Below are positions 14,401 to 26,790 of a stretch of DNA of 64,000 nt, one piece after another; the first letter of the stretch is position 1, and each line of letters opens with the position of its first letter. The notes under the pieces are model-generated. The model saw only the letters and a list, made by a program, of their open reading frames with translations. It was not told where the DNA came from and did no database searches. The position numbers were made by a program, and so were the translations under genes. Source of the stretch: Anas platyrhynchos (lineage: Eukaryota; Chordata; Aves; Anseriformes; Anatidae); the NCBI RefSeq assembly GCF_047663525.1, contig NC_092593.1, positions 22,044,001 to 22,108,000 of the forward strand. Reading direction: 5' to 3'.

Positions 14401-17400
14401 ATGACTGCCTCCTGCAAATGATTGCACCTGCCTGGCCAGCGACACATGGGATGCTCCTGAACCCCTGGCATATCTGGAGGGGTTCCTGCCTCTGCAAAGG
14501 GCAGTCCCCAGCCTGGCTGCACAGAGATGAAGATGCCCTGCTTCACTGCAGCCCTCCCTTGTCCCTCAGGGACTGATTTCTGGAGGAGCTCACTGCACTG
14601 GACACTATCAAATCCCTAAAGCACCTGCTGAGCACACCAGCAGATCTCCAGTTCCCAGGGCCTGCTGTCCCCAATGGGAGCCTCCCTGACCATGGTCAGG
14701 GACCCTGGTCGTGCTGCTTAACCCACACCAGCTGTACTGCAGGATGCAGCTGGAGCCATCAGCCTCTTGCAGGCTCACACCTGTGCAAAGTGCTGGATGG
14801 TGGCCCTGTGTTGAGCTCATGGGATTGCTTAAAGACACCTTTCATTGCCATGATGCTGGGTGATGGCTCCCATAGGTGCACTGTGCCCCTCCTGCCATGT
14901 GAGCGTGCACAGCTCCTGTCTCCTGCTCACACGGGCTGTCTGTGCTGGTGGGTGAAGTGCCACTGTTCTCAGACCTGCCAACGTGGAAACTGTCTCTTAG
15001 GGTGAGCTCAGCAGGGAGCAAGCCAGAGAAACGGAGGGTTTTCCACTAGCAACACTTTCACTGGAAAAGTGCATATCCTGAAATATGTATATGTTGCTTG
15101 CCTTTTTTTTCCTATATGGAGAGGATTAGGTTTGGTTTGGTTAGTCTTGTTTTTTTGTTTTGTTTCGTTTTGTGTTTATATTATTATTATTATAACAATC
15201 CAACATTCTTTTTTTTTATTATTATTCATAGGATTGTAAATGGAAAATGTACATGGAGATGGATGGGGATGAAATTGCAATAACCTACATAAAAGACGTG
15301 ACATTCAACACTAACCTACCTGATGTAGAGATTTTAAAGATGACAAAGGTATTTACAGCCTTAAAGCTTTCACAAATTCACAGATCTCAAACAAAGACAT
15401 TAAAATACCACAGCAGTCGACTTTTGTGCTTGTGGAAGCTCAGTCTCTTGACAGCTTTTAAATAAAATGCACATTTTAAACAGATTTGTATCATAATAGG
15501 AGCTAGGTATTTTGGTTCTCTTTTAAGCTGACAATAATGCTAACAATAGAAAAATAAGAGAAGGAAGTAATTTATATTTTCTTGTTTTAATTCCACGTTA
15601 TGTCCTCTGAGTGTATTACCCCTTTTAAAGATAAGAATGTTCAAAAATTACTTTCCTTTTCAAGAAGAGAAAGTGATTTGAATGTTCTAATTTAAAACTT
15701 CATGTGATGTCTGTTTTTTTTCTCCCTTTTTTTTTTTTTTTGGACATGGTTTTAGAACTTTTACATGCTTCTAAATCACCCTATTTCATGCAATGATGGG
15801 TTCCAAAGACTGAAACCCATCAACATGTTGATCACAGGCAGTACAGCCCTGAACATCTGCAATTCAGTGTCACTGGGCATTTACCTTATTTCAGAACCTG
15901 CCTGTAAGTATTTACCAGCCAGCATTTAGACTGCTTTTACCATAACCAACGAAAGCTTTGTTAATGCACAGGACATTCTGTATATTGTTATTTTAATTGA
16001 TTGTTTTTATTAATAAGCTCCACTTGATAATAGCTCCCGCAATAAATGAAAAAATATACAGCTCGATTACCAGTTAGAATGCTGCTCTAATGTGCACTGA
16101 TTCAAAACAAAACCAAAACAACAAAAAAAAAAACACACTCCCGAATGCTTTTAACTGTGTATTATTTTTTTTTTGCCAGATTTTGTTTGTTTTCTGAAGG
16201 AACAACTAAAAAGCATACTCTCAACAGAATTTTAGGGAAAATATGAAAGTATGTGTCTTTGATAGAAAGGATTCTCATATTTAATTCTTGTTAGTACTAT
16301 TGTTATGGTTAGTGATTTCTGGAGCTTCACTGTTGTGATTTTATTGTGGTTATTATTTCATTGCAAGATAGCTTTCTGCTTAATTTTCAGAACTTCCATC
16401 CTGACCATTTTACTAAAAAATAAAAGGCTTGAAGTTAAACAAAACAATCACCAGATACAATAAGATTAACTTTTAACATATTTCAACATTTTGTTGTCTG
16501 ACAGGGACTATCTCCAAGAATCTTTAGGTATTTCTTCTTCCTGGTCTCTGGAAATCTACTACAAAAAAATTGAGCATGCATAAAAATGAAAAAGTGTGAT
16601 TTACCATGAAAATATTCCATGTTGTCTTATTTACAGTCAGCTTTGGAAATCTCTTCTCAGTCTTCTTTTGTAAACAAGGAAGTAAAAAAAAAAATCAAAA
16701 TATATTGCTTTGTCTCATAAAATTTTAAGAAAAAGTATTGGTGTTAACAATATGGAAAAGGTTGAAAAATGGCAAAAGTTGAAAATATCTTTGGGGTGTT
16801 TCAGCAAAAGGCCGGGAGATGAAAAGCACCTTGTAAAATTTCCACCATGTTTTTTTTAGCCCCCATTTGTTATGGAGAAATGGATTGTGGGGATGGAAGA
16901 ACACCAGTCTGTAGAATATGTTGTTACATATGAGGTAAGTGCTAAGAAACAAACAAAAAAATGTTCATCCAAGATAAAACCTTCATGGGAGATGTGAAAA
17001 TAGCATCCTCTGGCTCCTTTGTATCCTATAATCAAGTCTCATCACCCTGTAATTAATTGTAAAATCTAAAGTTTGGAGCAAAAGCTGAAAGAGGTTTACA
17101 GAGACTATGTCCTCAGGCAGCTGGTTGAAACAGCTCTTTTTCTCAAGGACAAAAACTCCTTTTGCTTGAGGTGTGATGGTCAGTGTGCTTGCATTACCTG
17201 GAAACTGTGTTATTTACCTTTACAGTGAAGTTCTTATTAAGAGAACTGAGGAGCAACAGGAGAAGAAAGAGAATGATAAGAGTAAAAAAAAAAAAAATAA
17301 AATCTAGAAGACAATTTAACCATGTGCTGTGATAGATATTAACCTGTTTAAAGAAAGTTTGTGGTTACTTACAAAAGTATTTTATGAAGACCAGTGCTGT

Positions 17401-20400
17401 GCTTCACACTGAGGCTAATAATCAAGATTCCAGCTCTGTCCTGAGCAAGGATTCAAACACTGATGGAGAGATGGGGAGGTCGTGGACCTTCTTGACTTGT
17501 CTCAGATATGAAGAACAGCAGTTTTCTGTTGCTGCCACAATAACCCTAGGTTCTTTCAGGCTGGAATTTCTCACAAGAGTCATAGGCCTGTAATTGAACT
17601 TGATACTCCAAAAAAGTTATTGTGGAGGATTCCCCTGCAAAAATACCTGCTGCTACTTTTAGCAGAAAGCATTGCCTGTGTGATATTCACATTAATATGA
17701 CAAGTAAAATACATTTTTTTTGTATTTGTAGAGGAAGGCCTTCAGATCTTTCCTCCATATGGTACATGAATTGAAATACTTGTTCACTACCACATTTTTA
17801 GCATAATCATAAAATACTAGCCAAAATTATTCAGAGGCTAAAAATACATGAGAACTGTCTACATGATTTTGCAAAAAAAAACAAAACAAAAACCACTCTA
17901 TATTCAAAGTGCTGTAGCTGCCCAGACACTAGTGGAAGCTCTCTGTGAGGAGAGCATAGTGGGTTGTGCATTGTTATGTCCTTGTGCCTTGTGTCCTCAT
18001 GTGTGTTGTGTCCTTCTTGAGCAGAGCGACGTTAGAGCTCCCAAAACCACCAGGCATGTCCAAGCTATCCACTGGAGCAAGGTGAAAGTGCAGGATGAGG
18101 TCGAGGCAGTACAGCTCATAATACAGACCTCGCTCCCCAACTCGGAGGGGCATTCACGGAGCAGGTCTGACTCAAGTAAGTCACTACAAACAAAAATACT
18201 TCTTCTCTAAAACCCCAAATGCTTCACATCTTCTATTATTAAGCAGCTTTAAATACAACACATCAGTAATCCATGGGAACATGAAAATCTCCAGGTTTTA
18301 GTCGAAATAGTTAATCTGAATACTGGACAAAAAGTTTGCCCCAAGAGAAATGCCCCTTCTCTGCACAAATTTCAGCATATGAACGGTACCCTTGCTGCTG
18401 TGCAGCCCTAGGGAAGGTGCTCAGCTCCTGCTATCTCACAGGCTGGTTGTTCTATGCTCAGAGCTGCTGCGGTGCAACCCAGCTCCAGCTCAGGACCATA
18501 CAGCTGCACCAGCGTAAAGCTGTCACCATGTGTCCACCAGCGAGGTGGGACTTACCGCCATGGATGCACTCATAACAGCTTTGGGACTGGACTGAGAGCA
18601 CAGGTAGGATACTGTAATTATCTGTGTAGTTGTGCCCTGGATGAAGATGTGTTTCTTGATCAGAATGTCAGCAAAGCATCTGCTGGGAAAGAAGACAACC
18701 TCGTATGTCCCTACCCTCCATCTGTTGGGAAGAATGGAGTTTTCCATAGCCCTGTTGGGAATTTTGGAAGCCAGTGCTTTCAGCAACTTTTGTCTGAAGA
18801 GCATGCTGGCATTCTGTCCCAGCAATCCAAACTCAGCAGAAGTACTGCGGTCAGCTCTTTCCTCCTGCTCTTGGCCACCCAGCGTGCAGACAGCTTTGCA
18901 CAAATGTGCTTGGATATGGGTGCCTCCTGGAAGAACTGGGTGGATGCCGATGACTCTTCCTGTGCGGCCAGCACTCTTGCAATGGGGGGGCATATACCAA
19001 GGCTGTAGCCTCAACTGCACATGGCGGGGGGGACAAGAAGTCCCCTCTAGATATTATGCTGTTTTGTTAAATGCTGCCAGCCTGGCAGACCCCACAGGCG
19101 CTCCTGATGGCCAGCTCTGCTGTAAAGAGGAGTGAAAATCTTCCCAATGAACTCTTTGTCCACAGCTCAACCTGCCTGTTTAGGCCTGCCCTAAGGTTTT
19201 TTTCTGACCCAGTTCACATTAGTTCTGTAGAAATGTTTGGGCTGGGGTAGCTGAGGGGCAGCATGGGAGCTATAACAAGATAGCAGTCAGCAGAGGGTGG
19301 ATTTCTACAATTATGTAGCACTATCGCCACATGTAGAAGAGTGGCCTCATGAATTGTGTGCTGGTGGTGTAGACTACAGACACAAAATGGGTGTTCTTAT
19401 TCCTAAGCAATTGTACCTTGATCCATTTGCAGCACAACTGTTTTGAAATGCAGGTGGGAAACTGCATATCCTGAAAGACACATCTTCACTGCAGATTAGC
19501 TATGGTCATCCAGGTTACTCTAGTTTTGGGGTGATGAGCCATACAGCCATACCCAAGTGTGGTGTTGTATCTTCACAGGTTGGCTCTGCTGCAGTAAGCC
19601 AAGCTGCTTTCATTTTTTTATGGCGAGTGGTGGGAGAGCTTGTCTGTCCCTCTGGCACTTGGAGGAGTTGCACGAAGTCACTAATGTATTGTCAGCACCC
19701 AAGTAAATAGGCACAGTTCAGAGGAGATGGGTTACCAGCCAATGTGAAAGCTGTGCCTCAGCTCTAGAAAATCTTCTGGCCTGTCTTCTTTACCAAACCA
19801 CCTACCCCAGATTTAAAACACCACCAAATCCAAGCACAAAGGTAAGGGTAATACTAGTGTAAGAAGCTAAAATAACCACCAGTGAAGACACTACCCCAAT
19901 GGGTTACTGAGTGGAGCATTTAATTCAGTGTTACAGAGTTGGTGGCTCAGAGACCATATGACGGAGAAGCCCACAGCCCATGAAAGGCTTGAAGAAAGGG
20001 GCAGTTCCACGGGTTGACACTGGGAGTCCCTGCTGGGCAGCTGGTCTCTGGGCCAGGCACCACAGGCAGCCATAAGAAGCAGGGACTTAGGGGGCCAAAG
20101 GGAAATGCTCATGCAGTGCTAGTGCTTGTCCCAAATGGTATGTGGTGGTCACCTGAGAACTGGTAGCAAACAGAAACCCAAAATTAAGTCCTGAGACAGC
20201 TGCTTCCAGATTTATGAGATCTGTGTATTACATCCAAAGTCTTGGTAGGAAGGTATGGGGGAATGGCAGAGATGACAACCTAGCAAGGACAGAGCTGCTA
20301 CCCAGCTCCTGCAAAACTCCCCAGGCAGGTGCAGCATTGCAGTAAGGGGTAGAGGAGGAGGTCTTTCCTCTGGAGACGAGCAAAAAGCAAGAGAGGAAGT

Positions 20401-21918
20401 GGAGTCCTCCGCTGTGGATAATAAAATTTTGGTTGTGTTTATCCTGCTGCAAGCTGCCAGGGCCATGCTTTCTGATTGGAATGATATTAGCAATCTTTAA
20501 GAACAAATCATTTGAATCTCCCTAGAACAAAATTACATAAGCTACATTTTCTGCCTGAAGCTGGATAGAGGCTGTGGGGTGCAGCTGTGCCTTACTATGT
20601 GAAGTATGTGAAGTGGATTGACTTCTGAATTTGTAGTGATGATAACAAACAAAATGGCTCTGGCTATCATGGTGAGAAAATGGAGAGAGGGGAGGTGAGT
20701 CTGGCAACTTCAGCAGCGGTTTGCATTGCCTCAGTCATTGTGAACGGCATGGCCAGTGCTGGCTGGGAGTGATGCTGGGCAGAGGGCAACGCCACAGTGG
20801 TGCCAGTCCTGAAGGTGCCAGTCCATGGCTGTACTGGAGGTCTCCAGGCTCTTTTATTGTGAAAGCTGAGGAGGAATCTGCAGAGACTGCCAAGAACATC
20901 ACAAAAATATTTAAAACCTGTTTGAGTTAAAAATGCTGGGAGGCACTTGGGAGTAGAAACCCAACTGAGCAGCCAAATGGATGGTCCAATAAGTATTTCT
21001 AGTCTAAGATCCATGATCTGCATGGGCATCAGATATACCTGCATCACTTAGTATTTTAAAAGTCCATAATGTTGAATATACTCAAAGCTAGAATTATTTT
21101 CTGCAAGGCTGGGAGGGAAATGTTGACTGGAGATACGTAATGTTCTCAGAGAGAGAAAACCTCCTACTTAACCTCATACACGATCTAGACCACGTTTTTC
21201 TATCACTTTGCACAAAGCTGACCTTGTTTTCCTTTACCTGCCAGGCATTGACAGCCAGTGGATGAAGACGCTGCGCATGCACCAGCTAGCCAAGGCCACG
21301 TCTCTCCAGCACGGCCACCCCCACAGCCCGACCTCCATGACACAGTACCTGCCCTACCTTCGGAGCCAGGACTCCTACGCCGCCGCAGTGAGGCGGACGC
21401 GCGGTCCCGTCAGCTACCAGTTCACCTCCATCAGCCACTCCAGGAACTCCTCTCCCCTCTCGCACAGTTTGATGAGAAACCTGTCAAATCTGCACCTCAA
21501 CTCAAAGGGCAGCAGCACCTCCAGCACGGCCTCAGACACCGCTTCGGAGAGGGACAGGTCCACAGGCAAGGCGAGGAACGCCTCTCACAGTGGCAACTCC
21601 CGCAGCTCCTCTGATGGGCGGCACAGCGGGACGAGCTCCCCGGTGCCCCCCAGGACCTCAGGCAGGGCCTACAGGACCTCCTCGACACCCCCGGCCCCTG
21701 AGCACCGCAGGTATTCCCGCAACCCGCCCTGGCCCAAGGCCATCCCGGGCATGCCCCTGCAGGGCGAGAGCGAGCCCAGGAGAGGCGAAGGGGAGGGCAG
21801 GGTGAGCGAGGGAGGGTGGATAAAGGTGCAGAACACGAGGAAACCCTACAGGCAGAGCACCGGCAAGCCGGGTAGGGAGAGGCCCAGGGGGAGCTGGCGG
21901 GGCCGGAGGACGTTCTGA
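2382..21918 (+). CDS. MAP3K20: MAP3K20 (ZAK-alpha), C-terminal 462 residues in nine exons
   Basis: Mixed-lineage MAP3K that binds ribosomes, senses stalling or collision and activates p38/JNK in the cytoplasm. The kinase domain and leucine zipper lie upstream of the window. Joining 2382-2426, 3258-3288, 3409-3548, 4776-4838, 5789-5881, 15232-15348, 16860-16934, 18025-18175 and 21245-21918 gives 462 codons plus TGA with no interruption. Human ZAK-alpha has about 470 residues from the same point. In visible numbering, residues 8-80 form the SAM domain (AWTEEDV to AIEKL). Residues about 104-232 form a beta-rich region that looks YEATS-like (VNLELVFGYHLKPG, then PPFVMEKWIVGM). Residues 239-462 are Ser/Thr/Arg-rich and end in SEGGWIKV and a basic tail. 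That tail matches the ribosome-binding C-terminus reported for human ZAK-alpha. All splice sites are GT-AG. The identity is firm; the YEATS-like label is from family knowledge. Confidence 0.96.
3258..3288 (+). CDS. MAP3K20: MAP3K20 micro-exon in the SAM domain
   Basis: A 31-base exon encodes FLWMQQLTRK plus one base of the next codon. The acceptor is tttttttttgcag and the donor gtaaaa. It is too short to stand out as an open frame but is required to keep the frame between its neighbours. Confidence 0.92.
3409..3548 (+). CDS. MAP3K20: MAP3K20 exon: SAM domain core
   Basis: 140 bases encode the SAM helices, including YARLFKEHHITGKRLLLLEE and DLKDMGIVARGHIIHLK. The acceptor reads cttatcttaag and the donor gtatct. 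It ends at phase 0. The LLLLEEEDLKDMGI core is nearly invariant in vertebrate ZAK. Confidence 0.95.
4776..4838 (+). CDS. MAP3K20: MAP3K20 exon: end of SAM domain
   Basis: Twenty-one codons, TAIEKLTHDYLNLFHFPPLI plus K, in phase 0. The acceptor is ttcttttttttatag and the donor gtaagt. Confidence 0.94.
5789..5881 (+). CDS. MAP3K20: MAP3K20 exon: start of the beta-rich region
   Basis: Thirty-one codons beginning with an acidic linker (DSAGDAEENIEKV) and continuing NLELVFGYHLKPGNGPK. The acceptor is ttggcag and the donor gtaagc. It is followed by the largest intron in the window (9.35 kb). Confidence 0.94.
5882..15231 (+). other. large MAP3K20 intron (9.35 kb)
   Basis: Mostly AT-rich intron. 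Two GC-richer patches at about 10,080-10,690 and 12,990-13,460 stand out from the background and could be regulatory, but no motif proves it. The longest open frame (8583-9179) is unrecognised and treated as chance. T-rich and TC-rich tracts occur at 12,790-12,870 and 15,100-15,220. Confidence 0.6.
15232..15348 (+). CDS. MAP3K20: MAP3K20 exon: central beta-rich region
   Basis: Thirty-nine codons, starting DCKWKMYMEMDGDEIAITYI and ending EILKMTK, practically identical to the mammalian segment. The acceptor follows a T/ATT-rich tract (attcatag) and the donor is gtattt. Confidence 0.95.
16860..16934 (+). CDS. MAP3K20: MAP3K20 exon: PPFVMEKW segment
   Basis: Twenty-five codons starting PPFVMEKWIVGM and ending VVTYE, phase 0. 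The acceptor is gttttttttag and the donor gtaagt. Confidence 0.94.
18025..18175 (+). CDS. MAP3K20: MAP3K20 exon: end of beta-rich region
   Basis: Fifty codons plus one base: starts SDVRAPKTTRHVQAIHWSKV and ends SRSRSDS with a split Ser codon. The acceptor is cttgagcag and the donor gtaagt. The split codon is completed by the GC that opens the last exon. Confidence 0.94.
21245..21918 (+). CDS. MAP3K20: MAP3K20 terminal exon: Ser/Arg-rich tail with stop
   Basis: 674 bases, GC-rich compared with the flanking introns, encoding SIDSQWMKTLRMHQLAK and on to a TGA at 21916-21918. It contains DSYAAAVRR, the repeated Ser/Thr runs, IPGMPL and SEGGWIKV, all matching landmarks of human ZAK-alpha, and ends in a basic RGSWRGRRTF tail. 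The middle (about residues 290-390 of the visible part) is low-complexity and diverges most. The acceptor follows cctttacctgccag. Confidence 0.95.
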
Positions 21919-22270
21919 GGGGGGCATCAGCTGCGAGCTATGGCAGAGCCAGCTTCCTCTCTTATTTCACTGAACGCTCGACTGGGAGATGACACGTGCT
22001 TCTGCTCGACGTGCTCCAGCTCTCAGCACACTGCACTGAAGCCACGACACTACCTCGCTGGGCCGGCCAGCTGCACGGCACCACGCAGTGCCAGACGGTG
22101 GACGGGAGGAACTGCCACACCTGCCCTCGGCACAGTGGATCTCTTCCCTCCCAGTACTGACAAATTTAGTCTGGTTGCATCCCCTCCCTTCAGCTGCTCA
22201 TGTTCTTAGCTGACTGGATATGCACTAATTTGCTTATTATTTCAATAATAAAATCAGTAAGACACAGCCA
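21919..22270 (+). other. MAP3K20: MAP3K20 3' UTR (minimal)
   Basis: Begins after the TGA. It is GC-rich at first, then turns AT-rich before the first AATAAA at 22247. Mammalian transcripts have longer 3' UTRs, so distal poly(A) sites further right (for example the AATAAA at 24106-24111) remain possible. Confidence 0.5.
22247..22252 (+). terminator. first polyadenylation signal after MAP3K20
   Basis: AATAAA about 330 bases after the stop codon, with a modest GT-rich patch (gttgtgctgtt) some 60 bases later. It is a plausible but not certain 3' end for ZAK-alpha. Confidence 0.45.
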
Positions 22271-24971
22271 CGTGCCATAATGAAAAGCTCTCCGTTTCAT
22301 CTGTAGAAAAGGAGTTGTGCTGTTCCCTCTCCCCTCCTTGCTTCTTTCTCTTGATGTTGAGCCTGTCTCTGAGCACAGTTTCCACATACTTTATTCAATC
22401 TTCTTCTGCCAGGGCTATAGAAGGAGGTAATATTTTTGTCAGACCATCATAATCAGACGAAACAGGAACACAAAGATTTTTCTTCAGGTCCACTCCAGTA
22501 ACTTCACTTCTCCACTTCCAGCATGTCATCCCCTTTCAGGGTTTTCTCACCTCTCCCTTTGTTAAAACCCAGACATCAGGTATCTGACACCACAGAGCAG
22601 ACACTGTGACACACACAGTTGTCATAATCAGAAGGAGAAAAAAAAAGGTTTTAATGTTTTTGAAAAAAAAGAAAGAGGGTGGGAGAACAAGACATTGCCT
22701 TTATAATAGATACATCTACCCCCTCTGAGATCTATGATAATGTTTATCCCTGGGCAGCAGGCGTTTTTTAATTGAATTTTTAAATGTGGCCAGGCTGCGT
22801 TACTTTTGTCTTTCAGTCTTCGGGTAGTAAAGACAAGGTCAGCAAAGTTTGTGATTAATGTGGTCTTTAGCTCCACTGAGAACAAAGACACAGTTGTAGA
22901 CTCACTTGTCTTCAGAAAGTTCCTTGTTGGCCTTTTCACTCCAAGTTGATTTCACACAATTAAACAGGGAAAAAAAAAAAAAAGTAAAAAAAAAAAAAAA
23001 GTTAGGGTTTCCCAAGAGACTAGAGGTAAAAAAAAATAAAAGGAAGAAACAGATAAAGGAAGATGAACCCAAAGCAATGCATGATACTCTCTGAAAGGCA
23101 AGTAAATTAGAGATGACTTTGAATGATCTACTAGATCACCATCCATGCCAAGCAATGCTCACAGGCATGCAACTGCAAGCAATGCTGGAGGATGCCAGTG
23201 TGTCACCCTTGAAGGGCTCCCATCAGCCACTGCCACATCACTGGACAGTCAAAAGGTCATGTAAATTCCCTGCCTCGCACGAATGTCACACAGGGGTACA
23301 TGTATTTCACCTCTTTCTGATTCTCAGCAGCCCTGATGACAGCTGGGCCCCACGATGAGTTTTCCAATACCTGGTTTACTGAATCTGACAACTAATTTGG
23401 CAGATGTGGAAAATCTACCGCTGGACACTATGCAGCAGGAGACTGGGATTTTGTCTAGGTCAGGAGATCTAACATTTCTTACCATGAGCAAGAAGGTCTG
23501 TAGGATACCAGCTGACAGTAACCACACCTGAAAGTACTTGCTATAAACATGCTCATGTTATTAAAATTTGGAGATGCACCTCAGGAATTGAGATCTTATT
23601 TAATGGTTGGGCCAGCACAAATTGTAGAAAGAAATTGCAAGTTTTGGAAGGGTACCTTTCACTTCCAGGGTGATGAGGATGGTGGTGTAGTTGCACAAGC
23701 CTAAGAACAAGAACAAGGCCCTACTCAGCAGACACTGTGGGCTGGTGGTGGCAATTCAAGATTTATCAGCTGCCTGTGGTTGATTGTCAAGATGTCCAGA
23801 AGGATTGTGCTGCTGTTTGTAAGCAATTTAATGCTGTGCCTAATTTTAATCTACAGTGTACTGTCTGTCCACATCTGTTGTATTAAAGTGTTCATTAGCA
23901 TTTAAAGGAGGAGCGGATGGTATTGATCACGCCTTTTAAAATTAAACAGTCATGCAATAGTGACTGATTAGAAATCCTCTTGCTGCACCAGAATTGCTGG
24001 TTAGGGCAACAGTAAGTGATCTTGTGGAAAAAAAAAAAAATCTTCATACCTAGTGTGTGCCTCAAACCATAGCACCAAAGCTGTTTTTGTATTAAAACAG
24101 CAGTAAATAAATCACTCAGTGACAATTTTTGAAATTCCTAAAAACCCTCATATTGGAATATATTTGCATGCACTTCCTGCTTCAAGTGTGAACACTTTAT
24201 TTTAAATTACAAAATACACTTCATATATTCTCCCATATACAGTCTTTCCCCTTAGCCCCGCTCAAGTGAAAAAGTCTCTGCAAGATCTAGTTTTACACCT
24301 TACCACTCTCACCATGTCTAGTCCCTGACTTGGTAATAATTCATTATAAGGCAAAATGTGCTTACATTTTCACTCCTAGTACCTTGTGAAACTGAGGAAT
24401 TTATAGCCATGTTTTACTACCATGCGGCCACTGCTGGCTAGAAGACCATGCACAGCGATATGGAAAATGGGAATGTCTTTGGCAAGTACACCTCAACGAA
24501 TCTCTGCTCTTTGAAAAGGATCCACGGTAATTTATTTTTTCTTTCTCATAAATCTGTTAAAACAAAGCACATTTATTTACTGCTGTGTCTAGATTTGCTC
24601 ACTAGGAACTGGACACACTGCCCTCCATCCGTACACATATCTGTGGGGGTGCTACAGCCTACTTCCACATCTGCCTCTGCAACTGGCACAACATCTCACT
24701 GCTTTGGAGACAATCCTTGTTTTCCTGGCTCTACTTTCTCTAGGTTTTCATAGAACCGGGTACTGTTGCTGTTTTCTCAGTCCCCAAGAAGAACCCACGT
24801 TTTCCCTTTCCGGTTTAAAATGTTGTGACTTGCAAGAAGCCAGCTCTGAGATGTCTGCTGGATGAAAAACTGTAGAGAATTCATGATGGTAAATTCAAAA
24901 CTGGATGTCCAAAGTGAATGAATACATGTATTTGAATGCAATGGGGGAGCTTATTTACAAAATCAGGTACA

Positions 24972-25012
24972 ATATTTATTTATTTATTTGTTTGTTTATT
25001 TATTTATTTTTA
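24972..25012. repeat. TTTA/TTTG microsatellite
   Basis: About ten tandem TTTA or TTTG units in intergenic DNA. Confidence 0.85.
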
Positions 25013-25451
25013 TGAATGTGTGAGGCTGTGGCTGTCACAGCTTACACAGGATCTGTTGGTTCATTTTGCAGTGTTTGGAACCGGTTCTCCTGGGAGTTGC
25101 AAGAGTTGCCTGGTGCCCTCTGGATGCCAGACGTTGCAGAAAGCTTCTGGTGTGACCAGCAGTATCTCTCCACAGCAGCTGGCTCTTGGCTGCCAGCAGG
25201 TTGGGAGGGAGGAAGCTGTGCTCAGCTCAGGCAGGAAGAGCAGGTTAACCTCAGCATCACGGTCCTTGGTTTCTGAAACTGTAAGGGCTTCCCCCAGCTG
25301 CTGATGTGCTCGTGGTATGAGCAAGAAAATAAAAGAAAAAAAAAAAAAGACACTGAGCCTTCTTGCTCTTTGCCAACAAACAGTATCATTCAATTTTTTA
25401 AGCATGTCTATTTTTAAGTTTTTGTGTTTCCCATATACCTAAGTATATGAG

Positions 25452-25474
25452 AAAAAACAAAACAAAACAAAACA
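25452..25474. repeat. AAAAC microsatellite
   Basis: About four tandem AAAAC units. Confidence 0.8.
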
Positions 25475-26596
25475 GAACTCATGTGATATTTAGCCTTTCG
25501 GGACTATGCAACCTGAGAGCACAGCCATCTCACTATTCCATTTCCTTTTCTTCCTGACATTAATTTCTGCTGTCTCAGAGAGTACCTGCTTGGAAGTCAG
25601 TAGTCACTGCAAATGTTTACAGTAGTCCTCCCTCTGGCATCAGGTACTCAGCAAGCCCAACAAACCCCATCCCATGGACCACCTCTCCTCACCTGCTTAA
25701 GCAGAATTATAACACACCAGGACAGATTCCTTGAGTCCTGACAAATTTGGGAATTTGGGAAGGCCAACAGGATAGGTTTGGTCTCATCTGATGCCCTTCA
25801 AACACAATATTTTATTTTATTTTTTTAAATTTTTATAGAAAATATTGGCTATTGTAATTTTGCTCTTCCTAACCCACTCCCACTGAATGTTTTCTGGCAA
25901 TCAACATCTGACAGCAATGCTACCCTTTGTGGTATGCACCAAGACCCCATGCACTCACCATGAGATTGCTAAACTGATTTAAGGCACAGAAGTTGCCAAA
26001 AGTCTCTGCATCCTCCCCGTCCCTACTCAAAGTAACAATTCCCTGCTGGGGCTCCCCATACCATTTTGCTCCTCAGCCAATGCTGCTGAGGAGCAAATCC
26101 CAAGTATCAAGTATTTTAGGACCTTCTGTAAACCTGCTGCCAAGAATACTGGGCTATGAATCAAAGATGAACACTTGAATTTTTTGATTGTGCTAGTGAA
26201 CGCACTTTGACCTAATTATTATTATTATTATTACTTTAGGCTGGGAAAGACAGGCAGTTGCTTCTGTAATTGTGGAAAAAAACCCAAATCGAGAGACCTC
26301 CTGACATCTCACTTCACTTAAAATGGAGCCAAATAGCTGTTCTACCTCTGAAAATTACATCTGACAACATTATTTTCTGTGTATGTGTCCACCATAGAAG
26401 GGATTTTTACATAATTTTCTTATCTAATGAAGTGCCAAAGCTTAGCAGTTCAAGCCAGTCTGTTGCAAAAAGTTAGAGGTTATGGAGGAGAAGTCTATTA
26501 TGGCAATAACACTAATAAGGGTCTGCCAAGATCGCGTTTTAGTAGGTGCAAACACAGGGCATTTGAGATGTACCTCTCAGAGGACAGCGGCAGCAT

Positions 26597-26640
26597 GGGG
26601 TGGCTGAGAGCCCCGGGGGGTGGCTGAGAGCCCCGGGGGT
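26597..26640. repeat. two-copy 20-bp tandem repeat
   Basis: The unit tggctgagagccccgggg occurs twice with a period of 20 bases, nearly identical, indicating a recent small tandem duplication. Confidence 0.85.
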
Positions 26641-26737
26641 CGGTGCCTCCTCTGAGAAACTTGATGAAATGTTTGTGCAGGTGAGATGTCTGAACTACAC
26701 ACACGGACACAGTGCAGCACAAAGTGGCTTCATACAC

Positions 26738-26790
26738 CTGGGGCTCAACATAACAGATTTATTTTCCTGCCTCGGCAAGAAAGGTCAGGG
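26738..26790. repeat. dispersed repeat, copy A
   Basis: A segment of about 50 bases beginning cacctggggctcaacata and continuing through gatttattttcctgcc and ggcaagaaagg recurs at 29,009-29,060 with about 85% identity by eye. The family is not recognised. Confidence 0.6.

Larger units (their letters stand above)
15349..21244 (+). other. distal MAP3K20 introns
   Basis: This covers introns 15349-16859, 16935-18024 and 18176-21244. The first two are AT-rich with homopolymer runs. The third holds overlapping open frames on both strands at about 18,450-19,130 that match no protein I recognise. No RNA gene or transposon was recognised. Confidence 0.55.

Noticed and set aside
18454..19135. Overlapping open frames of 165-184 codons on both strands
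   Set aside because: They lie in an intron, occupy several frames at once and have no recognisable family.
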